NCBI RefSeq assembly: GCF_946885885.1
Contig: NZ_CAMPHN010000032.1
Span: forward strand, 1 to 34,901
Reading direction: 5' to 3'
Length of the DNA stretch: 34,901 bases
DNA from: an uncultured Pseudomonas sp.
GTDB taxonomy: Bacteria > Pseudomonadota > Gammaproteobacteria > Pseudomonadales > Pseudomonadaceae
Shown: piece after piece, positions 25,546 to 34,483 of the stretch
Position numbering within the stretch: the first letter of the stretch is position 1
Layout: the number at the start of each line of letters is the position of its first letter
Made by a program: the position numbers and the translations under genes
The notes under the pieces: generated by a model
Seen by the model: the letters and a program-made list of their open reading frames with translations, nothing else
Databases searched by the model: none
What the model was told of the DNA's origin: nothing

Positions 25546-26346
25546 ATGGACCTGCATCAACAGCGCCACCCGCTGTCGCCAGAAATGCGCGAGTGGGTGC
25601 TGCGCGAACTGCAAGAGATAGAAACCCAGCATGAGGTCACCGTGCTCTATGCCTGTGAGTCGGGCAGCCGCGCCTGGGGCTTTGCCTCGCCGGACAGCGA
25701 CTATGACGTGCGCTTCGTCTATGTACAGCGCCAGCCCTGGTACCTGCGCGTGGACGCGCCGCGCGATGTGATCGAACGACCGTTGAGTGACGAGCTGGAT
25801 ATCGGCGGCTGGGAGCTGCGCAAAACCCTGCAACTGTTGCGCAAATCCAACCCCACTCTACTGGAGTGGCTGGATTCGCCGCTGGTTTACCGCAGCGAGC
25901 CGGGCGCCGCCGAGCAATTGCGCGAGCTGGCCGAGCAGTTCTACTGCCCGACCGCCGCGCGGCATCACTACTTGTCGATGGCCAAGAAGAACTTTCGCGG
26001 CTATCTGCAAGACGAGCAGGTGCGCTTCAAGAAGTACCTCTATGTGCTACGTCCGCTACTGGCCGTGCGCTGGATCGACCAAGGCCAGGGCCGGCCGCCG
26101 ATGACCTTCGCCGCTCTGCTCGACGCCACCGTCAGCGACCCCGCACTGCTGGCTGAAATCGACACACTGTTGGTGCTCAAGCGCCAGGTAGTGGAGTCGG
26201 CTTATGGCCCGCGTCGCCCGGCGATCCACGCTTTTATCGAACAGGCTCTGCAAGAGGCCGAGACTCAGCCAGAACTAGCAAAGGCTGCCGGCGACACCGC
26301 CGATCTCGACCGCTATCTGTGCGAAACGGTGCTGCGCTATTCGTAA
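25546..26346 (+). CDS. RlaP-type nucleotidyltransferase (RNA ligase-associated)
   Basis: A 266-aa polymerase-beta-superfamily nucleotidyltransferase. The GS motif and metal-binding acids occur as ESGSRAWGFASPDSDYDVRF (residues 38-57; GS at 40-41, D52 and D54), followed by a helical region typical of the RlaP/COG3541 family. The family is named for its frequent linkage to RNA ligases. It is predicted to add nucleotides to RNA ends or to modify RNA or protein during repair; the substrate is not established. AAGGAA precedes the ATG. It lies between the HEAT protein and the uncharacterised gene in one tightly spaced transcript. Confidence 0.85.
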   Translation: MDLHQQRHPLSPEMREWVLRELQEIETQHEVTVLYACESGSRAWGFASPDSDYDVRFVYVQRQPWYLRVDAPRDVIERPLSDELDIGGWELRKTLQLLRKSNPTLLEWLDSPLVYRSEPGAAEQLRELAEQFYCPTAARHHYLSMAKKNFRGYLQDEQVRFKKYLYVLRPLLAVRWIDQGQGRPPMTFAALLDATVSDPALLAEIDTLLVLKRQVVESAYGPRRPAIHAFIEQALQEAETQPELAKAAGDTADLDRYLCETVLRYS

Positions 26347-26356
26347 GGAAACAGCG

Positions 26357-27223
26357 ATGCAAAAAGAAACTACCCGGTCGCTGCCAGCCTGCCGGCTTAG
26401 CGTAAGGTTCGCCCGTGAAGCCCCTGTCGCCGTCTTGCTGCGACGGGGACCCTCCAGATGGGTGCAGCTGATTACCTGGCACCTGAATAATGATCGTATG
26501 GAATCTGGCCAATGGATCAAAGCCCGAATCTACGAAGACCTGTGCGACCTGTCTGAAGATGGCGAACTGTTTATCTATTCAGCCAGAAAAGGCAGTTATT
26601 GGACTACGAGCCATCGCGACAAGGTAGGCGAAACCTGGACCACCATAAGCCGACCGCCGTTCTTCAGCGCATTGGCGCTATGGCCAAACGGCTGCTGGGA
26701 TGGAGGGGGTATGTTTACGGCCCGAAGGAGCGTGACCCTGGGCCTTCCCACTCCTCGTCCTCATCCAGATCTTCCGCCCACGGGTATCGATGTACAGGGT
26801 TATCCGATGCCCAAGTACCAACCGCAAAACCTGTCGACATTGATCGCCCTGCGGGACGGCTGGCAACCATTGATGTGTTCAGCCGAAGAGCTCCAGGGCT
26901 ATGACTGGCGATTCCAATCGCCCCTGGAAAAGCTGGGCCGCAAGGGCTCCGTACGCATTGTCAGAACGTCGACACACGGCAAGCATTACAGAACCACCGA
27001 TCACTTCCGCGTGCTCAACGTACACGGAGAAACCGATCTCGGCGCAACCGACTTCGTCGACTTCGACTCGAAGGGCCGCTTGGTCCAAGGACGCTCGGGG
27101 CGGCTACTGGTTTGCAGCGACCCCACTGAGCAGCAATTGGAATGGCAAGAACTGGCAGATTTTTCAAGCTCAGTTCCCACACCCTTACCGCCAGCCGGCT
27201 GGGCTAAGGACTGGCCGAAATAG
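26357..27223 (+). CDS. uncharacterised protein in the RNA-repair operon
   Basis: A 288-aa soluble protein with no recognised catalytic motif. The N-terminal half has RRGPSRWVQLITWHLN, GQWIKARIYEDLCDLSEDGE and RPPFFSALALWPNGCWDGGG. I recall this pattern from conserved hypothetical proteins of many bacteria without known function. The C-terminal half (about 145-288) is beta-rich and charged. AAGGAAAC provides a strong ribosome-binding site 10 bases after the rlaP stop. Codon use is less GC-rich than in rtcB. Position between rlaP and rtcA suggests an accessory role in RNA-end processing, but this is guilt by association. Confidence 0.7.
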   Translation: MQKETTRSLPACRLSVRFAREAPVAVLLRRGPSRWVQLITWHLNNDRMESGQWIKARIYEDLCDLSEDGELFIYSARKGSYWTTSHRDKVGETWTTISRPPFFSALALWPNGCWDGGGMFTARRSVTLGLPTPRPHPDLPPTGIDVQGYPMPKYQPQNLSTLIALRDGWQPLMCSAEELQGYDWRFQSPLEKLGRKGSVRIVRTSTHGKHYRTTDHFRVLNVHGETDLGATDFVDFDSKGRLVQGRSGRLLVCSDPTEQQLEWQELADFSSSVPTPLPPAGWAKDWPK

Positions 27224-27259
27224 GGCCGCGCAATTATGGCTATTGGAGCAACAAGACTG

Positions 27260-28282
27260 ATGAACAAGGATTTCCTCGAACTGGACGGTGCCATCGGCGG
27301 CGGCCAGGTATTACGTAGCGCGTTAAGCCTGTCGATGGTCAGCGGGCAGCCGTTTCGTATCGTCAATATTCGCGCCCGGCGCAGCCGGCCGGGTTTGTTG
27401 CGTCAGCACCTGACCGCGGTGCTGGCCGCGGCCGAGGTCTGTGGCGCTGAGGTCGAAGGGGCGCAGCTCGGTTCGATGACACTGAGTTTCACGCCCGGCG
27501 CAATCAAGGCCGGCGATTACAGCTTCAGCATCGGCACCGCCGGCAGTTGCACCCTGGTGTTGCAAACGCTGCTACCGGCCTTGCTGCGCGTACCGGATAA
27601 CAGCCGTTTGCGGATCAGCGGCGGCACCCATAATCCGTCTGCGCCGCCGAGCGATTTTCTTCAGCACGCCTGGTTGCCGTTGCTGCGGCGCATGGGCGCG
27701 CAGCTGGAACTGAGCCTGCTGCGCCATGGTTTCGCGCCGGCCGGCGGCGGCCAGCTGGAGTTGCATGTACAGCCGGGCCAACTGCAACCGCTGCATCTGC
27801 AGGAGCGCGGTGCCGTGCTCGACCAGCAGGCGCATTGCCTGCTGGCCGGCGTGCCCGGCCATATCGGTGCGAGGGAGCTGGAACGCTTGGCCAAACGCTT
27901 GAAGCTGCCGGAACAGGCGCTGCATTTCGTTCATCTGCCGCACGAGCATGGGCCGGGCAATGCGTTGCTGCTGGAAGTGCGTTGTGAGCAACTCACTGAA
28001 GTCTTCGCCGCCTTCGGCCAGCCGCGGCTGCGCGCCGAGAAGGTTGCCGACCAGGTCGCGGAGCAAGCCCGCGATTGGCTCGGTAGCGGGACCGCAGTAG
28101 CCGAACACCTGGCCGATCAGTTGTTATTGCCCATGGCCTTGGCCGGCGGCGGCAGCTTCACCACGCTGCGGCGTACTGCGCATCTGGACAGCAATATCCA
28201 GGTGATCGAAGCCTTTATGCCGCTACGTATCCACTGCGAAACCCTTGGACCGGAGCGCTTGCGGGTCAGCCTGCCGGCCTAA
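27260..28282 (+). CDS. rtcA: RNA 3'-terminal phosphate cyclase
   Basis: ATP-dependent enzyme converting RNA 3'-phosphate ends to 2',3'-cyclic phosphates, which feeds RtcB and, in Salmonella, makes the RtcR ligand. It has 340 aa. Conserved stretches are GGGQVLRSALSLS, RPGLLRQHLTAVLAA, GTAGSCTLVLQTLLPAL, SGGTHNPSAPPSDF and the active-site histidine His308 in RRTAHLDSNIQV. Against E. coli RtcA (from memory), the N-terminal GEGGGQ loop is two residues shorter and lacks its Glu. The ATG at 27260 has GGAGCA nine bases upstream; an in-frame ATG at 27236 is less likely. Confidence 0.96.
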   Translation: MNKDFLELDGAIGGGQVLRSALSLSMVSGQPFRIVNIRARRSRPGLLRQHLTAVLAAAEVCGAEVEGAQLGSMTLSFTPGAIKAGDYSFSIGTAGSCTLVLQTLLPALLRVPDNSRLRISGGTHNPSAPPSDFLQHAWLPLLRRMGAQLELSLLRHGFAPAGGGQLELHVQPGQLQPLHLQERGAVLDQQAHCLLAGVPGHIGARELERLAKRLKLPEQALHFVHLPHEHGPGNALLLEVRCEQLTEVFAAFGQPRLRAEKVADQVAEQARDWLGSGTAVAEHLADQLLLPMALAGGGSFTTLRRTAHLDSNIQVIEAFMPLRIHCETLGPERLRVSLPA

Positions 28283-28319
28283 CCCATGGCGCCGTTATGG
28301 TGAGCGAGGAACCGCTTCG

Positions 28320-28385
28320 GTAGCTCGGATGCAATCCGGGAAACGCTGTAGGCTGCGCCATTTCCCCCGGATTTCATTGGGCTAC
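28320..28385. repeat. facing family-1 repeat pair after rtcA
   Basis: GTAGCTCGGATGCAATCCGG (28320-28339) faces CCCGGATTTCATTGGGCTAC (28366-28385). It begins 37 bases after the rtcA stop and is more diverged than the copy at 18324-18389. It is part of the 312-bp gap between convergent rtcA and pagL, which otherwise holds only the next repeat and a terminator. Confidence 0.7.
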
Positions 28386-28398
28386 GAAGCGCGCTTTT

Positions 28399-28474
28399 GT
28401 AGGGTGGACATAGCGAAGCTTTGTCCACCGCTGGCTATCCAATGGCGGACAAGCCTTCGGCATGTCCGCCCTAC
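28399..28474. repeat. GTAGGGTGGACA dyad element
   Basis: The ends GTAGGGTGGACA (28399-28410) and TGTCCGCCCTAC (28463-28474) are complements with one mismatch. An inner pair TTGTCCACC / GGCGGACAA lies within. It resembles the family-2 ends but with a different core (GGACA instead of GGTTAG), so it is a related third family. Confidence 0.65.
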
Positions 28475-28553
28475 GATTTTGCAGCCCCGCAGATCAACCG
28501 GGGATTTACAACAGCGCCCGTCAAACCATGCTCAGGACTATACGACAGGCAGA

Positions 28554-28579
28554 AAAAACCGGATCGCGATCCGGTTTTT
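28554..28579. terminator. bidirectional intrinsic terminator between rtcA and pagL
   Basis: A perfect stem CCGGAT-CGCG-ATCCGG is flanked by A5 on the left and T5 on the right (AAAAACCGGAT...ATCCGGTTTTT), so it works in both directions. It lies 16 bases after the pagL stop and also closes the RNA-repair operon after its repeats. Confidence 0.92.
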
Positions 28580-28594
28580 CTCGAACCCCAAGCC

Positions 28595-29110
28595 CTAGAA
28601 ACTCATGCGGTAATGCAGGGTGTAGGTCTCGCTGCCATCGTTGGGTTGTTTAAGACCGGCATTGGAATAGTGGATGGCGCGCAGGCCGATTTCCTGTCCG
28701 GCGAAGCGCACGCCGAAGCCGATGCGATCCTCGAACTGGAAGGATGAGCCCAGGTCGTTGTCTTCCAGTCTGGTATCGGCAAATGCCGCTACACCGATAC
28801 CAGCCTCTATATAAGGTTTAACGTTTTCACCGGCAAATTCGTAAACGAATACCGGCGTGATGGAAAGGCTGTGGTTGCTGGCGGTTTCGTCACCGTCCCA
28901 GAAGGTATAGCCGGCGTCCCAGTAGCCCGTCAGGCGACCGACATCGCTCTGCCACCAGCTACGCTCGAAATCGAATTGCGCGCCCAGGCGATAGACCATG
29001 GTGGACTCGCCCGATTGACCAACGGCAACGGTCATATCGGCGGCTTGTGCCGCACCGACAGCCGTCATGGAAACGGCCGCGAAGGCAGCCAAACGCATCA
29101 GTTTGTTCAT
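28595..29110 (-). CDS. pagL: lipid A 3-O-deacylase PagL
   Basis: Outer-membrane beta-barrel enzyme that removes the 3-O acyl chain from lipid A. It has 171 aa, with a signal peptide ending near AQAA (about residue 23). Alternating strands follow, and the catalytic triad is His147 and Ser149 (AIHYSNAGLKQPNDG) and Glu161, spaced as in P. aeruginosa PagL. The C-terminal residue is Phe, as usual for barrel assembly. AGAAGGA precedes the ATG. It is a single gene, ended by the intrinsic terminator at 28554-28579. Confidence 0.93.
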   Translation of the reverse strand: MNKLMRLAAFAAVSMTAVGAAQAADMTVAVGQSGESTMVYRLGAQFDFERSWWQSDVGRLTGYWDAGYTFWDGDETASNHSLSITPVFVYEFAGENVKPYIEAGIGVAAFADTRLEDNDLGSSFQFEDRIGFGVRFAGQEIGLRAIHYSNAGLKQPNDGSETYTLHYRMSF

Positions 29111-29213
29111 CGGATTATCCTTCTCTGACGAGACAATCGTATTGATTCTTCATGCAGTATGGTCGACGTCTGGCAAAGCGACATGACGCAAATCAGCATT
29201 AGTTTGAGTACTG

Positions 29214-30002
29214 TCAGAACGACTCTATAACTGACCGATCACCCAACAAAAGGGTCAATACATTTCTCATCTGCGCCGGATCGCCGCTCGACCAATAGCG
29301 CGCGGGCCGGGCCGGGCCCGCCGCTAACAGGTCGCGCTCGTCGAGCAGCCGTTGCAGCTGCCGCGCCACTGCCGCGCCGGTGTCGATCAGGCTGACCGAG
29401 GGCGGCACCAGGGTTTGCAGCAAGGGTTTGATAAAGGGGTAATGGGTGCACCCGAGAATCAAGGTGTCGCAGCCCTGCGTCAGCAGCGGAGCGACAAAGC
29501 CCTGTAGCAACGCGCGAGTTTCGGCGCTGTCCAGATCGCCAGCCTCGATACGTTCGACCAGCCCCGGACAAGGCTGGGTGACGACCCGCACGTCACTGGC
29601 AAAGCGATCGAGCAGCGCGGCGAACTTGGCGCTTTTCAGCGTCCCCGTGGTCGCCAGCACGCCGACCACACCACTACGGGTCGCCGCCGCCGCTGGCTTG
29701 ACCGCTGGTTCCATGCCCACCACCGGCAACTGCGGATACAGCTCGCGCAACTCGGCCACACCCGCGACTGTGGCGGTATTGCAGGCCAGCACCAGGGCCT
29801 TGGCGCCTTGTTCGAGCAGGAAAGCGGCGATCAGCCGGCAGCGCTCGCGGATAAATTCCGGGCTCTTTTCGCCGTAGGGCACATGGCCGCTGTCGGCCAC
29901 ATAGAGCAGCGATTCGTTGGGCAGCAGCGCGCGAATCTCGCGCAATACCGAGAGTCCGCCGACCCCGGAATCGAAAACGCCGATCGGCGCATGACTATTC
30001 AT
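29214..30002 (-). CDS. murI: glutamate racemase
   Basis: Makes D-glutamate for peptidoglycan. The 262-aa protein carries [13 protein letters not shown] at the N-terminus and both catalytic cysteines: Cys74 in LACNTATVA and Cys185 in LGCTHYPF. Five bases separate it from the moeB stop, so it belongs to the moeB-prmC transcript. The order prfA-prmC-moeB-murI is conserved in Pseudomonas. Confidence 0.96.
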   Translation of the reverse strand: MNSHAPIGVFDSGVGGLSVLREIRALLPNESLLYVADSGHVPYGEKSPEFIRERCRLIAAFLLEQGAKALVLACNTATVAGVAELRELYPQLPVVGMEPAVKPAAAATRSGVVGVLATTGTLKSAKFAALLDRFASDVRVVTQPCPGLVERIEAGDLDSAETRALLQGFVAPLLTQGCDTLILGCTHYPFIKPLLQTLVPPSVSLIDTGAAVARQLQRLLDERDLLAAGPARPARYWSSGDPAQMRNVLTLLLGDRSVIESF

Positions 30003-30007
30003 CGCCG

Positions 30008-30787
30008 CTACTCAACCTGGCCACAAACGCTGCAAGCCGGGTCGCGCTTGACCCGCAGTTCACGGAAACGGCTGCTCAGAGCATCGATCAGCAGCAGCCG
30101 GCCCACCAGCGGCTCGCCGAATTGCGCCAACAACTTCAGCGCTTCCAAGGCTTGCAGACTGCCGACCAGGCCCACCAGCGGCCCGACCACACCGGCCTCG
30201 CTGCAGGTCAGTTCGGCTTCGCTGCCGTGGCCGTATAAACAGTGATAACAGGGGCTGTCGGCGCGGCGCGGGTCGAACACCGACAACTGCCCTTCCAGGC
30301 GGATCGCCGCGCCGCTGACCAGCGGCACCTTGGCCGCCACGCAGGCGGCGTTGACCGCGCCGCGGGTGGTGAAATTGTCCGAGCAGTCGAGCACCAGGTC
30401 GACCGCCGCCACGGCCGCAACCAAAGAATCGCTGTCCAGACCCTGGGCATGACTATGCAGGCGGATCTGCGGATTGATCGCCAGCAAGCGCTGCGCGGCC
30501 GAGTCGACCTTGCTCAGGCCGATGCTGCGGGTGTCGTGGGCGATCTGCCGCTGCAGGTTGCTCAGGTCGACCGTATCGAAATCCGCCAGGTGCAACTCGC
30601 CCACGCCGGCGGCCGCCAGATAGAGCGCAACCGGCGAACCCAGACCGCCCAGGCCGACGATCAGCGCGCGACTGTTCTTCAGGCGCAATTGGCCGTCGAT
30701 ATCGATCTGTTGCAGGAGGATCTGCCGGCTGTAGCGCAGCAGTTCCTCGTCACTCAGCATGTCCTGCGGGTTCATGGCATCACTCAT
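30008..30787 (-). CDS. moeB: molybdopterin-synthase adenylyltransferase
   Basis: E1-like enzyme that adenylates the C-terminus of MoaD in molybdenum cofactor synthesis. It has 259 aa from the ATG at 30787. The nucleotide-binding site is [20 protein letters not shown], followed by [13 protein letters not shown] and [10 protein letters not shown]. The zinc cysteines are CYHC and CSVC. The start overlaps the prmC stop by eight bases; an in-frame ATG at 30775 (MNPQDML) is an alternative, and the choice is uncertain. Longer openings run into prmC. Confidence 0.92.
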   Translation of the reverse strand: MSDAMNPQDMLSDEELLRYSRQILLQQIDIDGQLRLKNSRALIVGLGGLGSPVALYLAAAGVGELHLADFDTVDLSNLQRQIAHDTRSIGLSKVDSAAQRLLAINPQIRLHSHAQGLDSDSLVAAVAAVDLVLDCSDNFTTRGAVNAACVAAKVPLVSGAAIRLEGQLSVFDPRRADSPCYHCLYGHGSEAELTCSEAGVVGPLVGLVGSLQALEALKLLAQFGEPLVGRLLLIDALSSRFRELRVKRDPACSVCGQVE

Positions 30788-31613
30788 TATCGAAACGCCC
30801 CAGACTGATGCGCTCATGACCGCCCAGGTCACGCCGGCTTTCCACCGCCGTAAAACCCCGCGCCATCAGCAGTTCGCGCACCGCCACCGCCTGATCGAAA
30901 CCGTGCTCCAGCAGCAACCAGCCACCCGCTTCGAGATGATCCGGCGCCTGTTCGACGATCAAGCGAATATCGTCCAAACCATCCTCGCCCGCCACCAGGG
31001 CGCTGCTCGGCTCGAAGCGCACGTCGCCCTCGTTCAGATGCCGGTCGGCGGCCGCGATATAAGGCGGGTTGCTGACGATCAGCCGGTAGCGTTGGCCGGC
31101 CAGGGCACTGAACCAATGGCTCGCGACAAAAGCCGCATTGCTCAGGTTGAGCCGCTCCCGATTGCGTTCGGCCAGCGCCACCGCCTCGGGCACCCGATCC
31201 ACCCCGGTCAGCCGCCAGGCCGGGCGTTCGCTGGCCAAAGCCAGGGCGATGGCGCCCGTGCCGGTGCCCAGGTCCAATACCGTCACGGGCGTGGCCGGCA
31301 GCAGCGCCAGCGCGGTCTCCACCAGCAACTCGGTATCCGGACGCGGAATCAAGGTATGCGGCGCCACTTCCAATTCCAGGCTCCAGAAACCCTGCTGGCC
31401 GAGAATATAGGCCACCGGCTCGCCGGCCCGGCGCCGTTCCAGGTCGGCAGCGAAACGCGCCTGCTGCGCCGCTTCGACTTCGCGCTCCGACCAGGTGCGC
31501 AGGTAGCTGCGCGACTTGCCCAGGGCCTGGGCGAGCAAAAGCTCGGCATCCAGACGCGGCGTGGGCGAGTCGGGTAGGTCGGCGGTGTTAAGCAGGGATT
31601 CGATAGAGGCCAT
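30780..31613 (-). CDS. prmC: peptide chain release factor N5-glutamine methyltransferase
   Basis: Methylates the GGQ glutamine of release factors RF1 and RF2. It has 277 aa: an N-terminal helical domain, then the SAM-binding motif VLDLGTGTGAIALALA and the catalytic NPPY at 182-185. It follows prfA on the same strand, although a 235-bp repeat-filled gap lies between them here. The two are functional partners, since PrfA is its substrate. It overlaps moeB at its 3' end. Confidence 0.95.
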   Translation of the reverse strand: MASIESLLNTADLPDSPTPRLDAELLLAQALGKSRSYLRTWSEREVEAAQQARFAADLERRRAGEPVAYILGQQGFWSLELEVAPHTLIPRPDTELLVETALALLPATPVTVLDLGTGTGAIALALASERPAWRLTGVDRVPEAVALAERNRERLNLSNAAFVASHWFSALAGQRYRLIVSNPPYIAAADRHLNEGDVRFEPSSALVAGEDGLDDIRLIVEQAPDHLEAGGWLLLEHGFDQAVAVRELLMARGFTAVESRRDLGGHERISLGRFDNE

Positions 31614-31629
31614 GACTTCAACATTTCTC

Positions 31630-31792
31630 GTAGGCTGGGTTAGCGGCGCATTCAGCCGCTAAATGAGTGCCAGTGTATTCGGCCGCCGCGTAACCCGGCA
31701 CAGCGGTGGCACGCTCGCCACTGCATGGCGGGTTACGGCGCGCCGATGACACTGCATCGGCAAACTCCACCTGTGCGCCTAACCCGCCCTAC
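31630..31792. repeat. family-2 dispersed repeat between prmC and prfA
   Basis: The left end GTAGGCTGGGTTAG (31630-31643) and right end CTAACCCGCCCTAC (31779-31792) are complements with two mismatches, around an inner dyad GTAACCCG...CGGGTTAC. It is 163 bp long and built like 18801-18979. It splits the prfA-prmC gene pair, usually close together, and may affect read-through. Confidence 0.72.
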
Positions 31793-31848
31793 GGGAATTA
31801 CCGGGGGCTGGCCGATACCGCTCCCCTCTCCCCCAAGGGGCGAGGGGA

Positions 31849-32931
31849 TCAATCGCCCAGCGCCGCCAACTGGTCGGCCTGGTACTCGACCAGCAGCGGT
31901 TCGATCACCGCGTCGACGCCGCCGGCCATCACTTCGTTCAGCGAATACAGGGTCAGGTTGATGCGGTGATCGGTGACCCGGCCCTGGGGAAAGTTGTAGG
32001 TGCGAATGCGCTCGGAGCGGTCGCCGGAACCGACCAGCAATTTGCGCGAATCGGAAATTTCCTTATGCGCGGCGGCTTCCTGCTGGTCTTTCAATTTGGC
32101 CGCCAGCCAGGCCATGGCCTTGGCGCGGTTCTTGTGCTGCGAACGCTCTTCCTGGCATTCGACCACGGTGCCGGTGGGAATGTGGGTGATGCGGATCGCC
32201 GAATCGGTGGTGTTGACGTGCTGACCGCCGGCGCCGGAGCTGCGGTAGGTGTCCACGCGCAGGTCGGCCGGATTGATGTCGATGGCCATCTGCTCATCCG
32301 GCTCGGGCAATACCGCCACGGTGCAGGCCGAGGTGTGGATGCGGCCTTGGGATTCGGTCTCGGGCACACGCTGCACGCGATGGGCGCCGGACTCGAACTT
32401 GAGTTTGCCGTAAACGTTGTCGCCCTCGACCCGGGCGATTACTTCCTTATAGCCGCCGTGCTCGCCTTCGCTGGCCGAGAGCACCTCGACGCGCCAGCCG
32501 CGCCGCTCGGCATAACGCGAGTACATGCGGAACAGATCGCCGGAGAAGATCGCCGCCTCGTCGCCGCCGGTGCCGGCCCGCACCTCGAGGAACACGTTGC
32601 GTCCGTCGTTGGGGTCCTTCGGCAACAGCATGCGTTGCAGGTTATCTTCCAGTTCGGCCAACTTTTGCTTGGCCTCGGCGACTTCCTCCTCGGCCATTTC
32701 GCGCATGTCCGGGTCGCTGTCCTTGAGCAGCGCCTGGGCGCCCTCGAGGTCGGCCTGCACCTTGCGGAAGGCGCAGAACGCCTGGTTTACCGGTTCGATT
32801 TCCGCATATTCCTTGGAATAGGCGCGAAACTGCGTCTGGTTGCCGATCACTTCGGCATCGCCCAACAGCGCGGTGAGTTCTTCATAACGATCCTGCAACA
32901 GATCGAGTTTTGTGAGCAGCGACGCTTTCAT
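31849..32931 (-). CDS. prfA: peptide chain release factor 1
   Basis: Recognises UAA and UAG stop codons and triggers peptide release. The 360-aa length is standard. The codon-recognition tripeptide is PET (190-192; RF1 type PxT) in [16 protein letters not shown], and the catalytic GGQ lies at 235-237 in [17 protein letters not shown]. It starts nine bases after hemA and is probably co-transcribed with it, the classical hemA-prfA arrangement. Confidence 0.97.
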   Translation of the reverse strand: MKASLLTKLDLLQDRYEELTALLGDAEVIGNQTQFRAYSKEYAEIEPVNQAFCAFRKVQADLEGAQALLKDSDPDMREMAEEEVAEAKQKLAELEDNLQRMLLPKDPNDGRNVFLEVRAGTGGDEAAIFSGDLFRMYSRYAERRGWRVEVLSASEGEHGGYKEVIARVEGDNVYGKLKFESGAHRVQRVPETESQGRIHTSACTVAVLPEPDEQMAIDINPADLRVDTYRSSGAGGQHVNTTDSAIRITHIPTGTVVECQEERSQHKNRAKAMAWLAAKLKDQQEAAAHKEISDSRKLLVGSGDRSERIRTYNFPQGRVTDHRINLTLYSLNEVMAGGVDAVIEPLLVEYQADQLAALGD

Positions 32932-32940
32932 TGCAGACCT

Positions 32941-34236
32941 TTATTTATTGACCGAGCTGCTATGGGTAGAAGCAGGCGGCGCGCCCTCGTCGAGGGCAAA
33001 GAGTTCCTGGGCCACACCGAGCGCATCAATACGGCCATCGGCAGAGAATTTTTTCAGTTGCACGCTGGGCGCGTGCAGCAACTTGTTGGTCAGCCCACGT
33101 GCCAGTTGCGCCAGCGCTTCCTCGCCCGAGCTGCCGTTGCTCAGCAGGCGCAAGGCCTTGGCCAACTCTTCGTCGCGCAAGCGCTCGGCCTGTTGGCGAT
33201 AGGCCCGGAGCACGTCGACGGCGGCCAGCTCGCGCAGGCGCGCCATGAAATCTTCGGCGCCGACCGCGACCAGCTCTTCGGCGGCCTGGGCGGCACCCTG
33301 ACGGCTTTTGATGTTTTCCGCGATGACTTCATGCAGGTCGTCGACGGTGTACAGATAGACGTCGTCCAGCTCGCTGACTTCAGGCTCGATGTCGCGCGGC
33401 ACGGCGATGTCGACCATGAAGATCGGCTTGTGCTTGCGCTTCTTCAGCGCCCGCTCGACCGCGCCCTTACCGAGAATCGGCAACTGGCTGGCGGTGGAGC
33501 TGATAACGATGTCGCTGTTGATCAATTCGTCGGGAATTTCCGAGAGCAGCACCGCATGGGCCCCGAACTGTTCGGCCAGGTTGCTGGCCCGCTCCAGAGT
33601 GCGGTTGGCCACGACGATGCGCTTGATGCCCTGATCGTGCAGATGGCGCGCCACCAGACTGATGGTCTCGCCCGCGCCGATCAGCAGCGCCTGGCTGCGG
33701 TGCAGGTTGCTGAAAATCTGCTTGGCCAGGCTCACGGCGGCAAAGGCCACCGAGACCGGGTTCTCGCCGATCGCGGTATCGGTGCGCACGGTTTTCGCGG
33801 TGCCGAAAGTGGCCTGGAACAACCGCCCGAGCAACGGTCCCAGGGTGCCGGCCTCGCGAGCCACGGCGTAGGCGGATTTCATCTGCCCGAGGATCTGTGG
33901 CTCGCCCAGCACCATCGAATCCAGGCCCGAGGCCACGCGCATCATATGGCGCACGGCGGCATCGTCTTCGTGGATATAGGCACAGGCGCGCAGCTCGTCG
34001 AGGTTCAAGCCGTGATAATCGGCCAGCCAGGCGAGCACCGCTTCGGCGGTCAGGCTGTCCTGCTCCAGGTACAGCTCACTGCGGTTACAGGTCGAGAGAA
34101 TCGCCGCTTCGCGGGTACTGGTGCGCAGGCATAGCTGCTGCAACGCCTCAACCAACTGCTCGGGGGTAAATGCCACGCGCTCGCGGACATCCACCGAAGC
34201 GGTTTTATGATTGATACCAAGGGCGAGAAAGGCCAT
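32941..34236 (-). CDS. hemA: glutamyl-tRNA reductase
   Basis: Reduces glutamyl-tRNA(Glu) to glutamate-1-semialdehyde, the first step of C5 heme synthesis. It has 431 aa from the ATG at 34236 ([13 protein letters not shown]). The nucleophile is Cys50 in [11 protein letters not shown], followed by the [19 protein letters not shown] signature and the NADPH-binding [15 protein letters not shown]. An in-frame extension to 34347 reads through the promoter region and is rejected. It is divergent from the TPR lipoprotein gene. Confidence 0.96.
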   Translation of the reverse strand: MAFLALGINHKTASVDVRERVAFTPEQLVEALQQLCLRTSTREAAILSTCNRSELYLEQDSLTAEAVLAWLADYHGLNLDELRACAYIHEDDAAVRHMMRVASGLDSMVLGEPQILGQMKSAYAVAREAGTLGPLLGRLFQATFGTAKTVRTDTAIGENPVSVAFAAVSLAKQIFSNLHRSQALLIGAGETISLVARHLHDQGIKRIVVANRTLERASNLAEQFGAHAVLLSEIPDELINSDIVISSTASQLPILGKGAVERALKKRKHKPIFMVDIAVPRDIEPEVSELDDVYLYTVDDLHEVIAENIKSRQGAAQAAEELVAVGAEDFMARLRELAAVDVLRAYRQQAERLRDEELAKALRLLSNGSSGEEALAQLARGLTNKLLHAPSVQLKKFSADGRIDALGVAQELFALDEGAPPASTHSSSVNK

Positions 34237-34483
34237 GCGCTTCGCTGAACTGATGGAGGCGCGCAATTGTCCTACTTCGCCAAGGGGAGAACAACCACCG
34301 CCGACTATTGTCCCAAATGGTTGTCTCGTGAACGAGCGCCCTGGCACCGATCCGATACCGCCATAGCCGCCATGCGCGATCTAACGATGAATTTACTGTA
34401 ATGCGCTATCGCGCCATGCCCATGGGCTTGCCCAACGGCTTGTGTCATGATGACCCGACCGCAAGTTGGCCACATACCTCCCT
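34237..34483. other. divergent intergenic region, hemA / lipoprotein
   Basis: These 247 bases hold the promoters of both genes. No gene or repeat family seen elsewhere in the window is present, and no -35/-10 pair convincing enough to annotate was found. A short AT-rich patch (34380-34402) is the likeliest promoter area for the lipoprotein gene. Confidence 0.4.

Noticed and set aside
31966..34134. Long plus-strand open frame opposite prfA and hemA
   Set aside because: It is a shadow of two well-conserved minus-strand genes in high-GC DNA, with low-complexity Gly/Gln/His-rich product and no ribosome-binding site.
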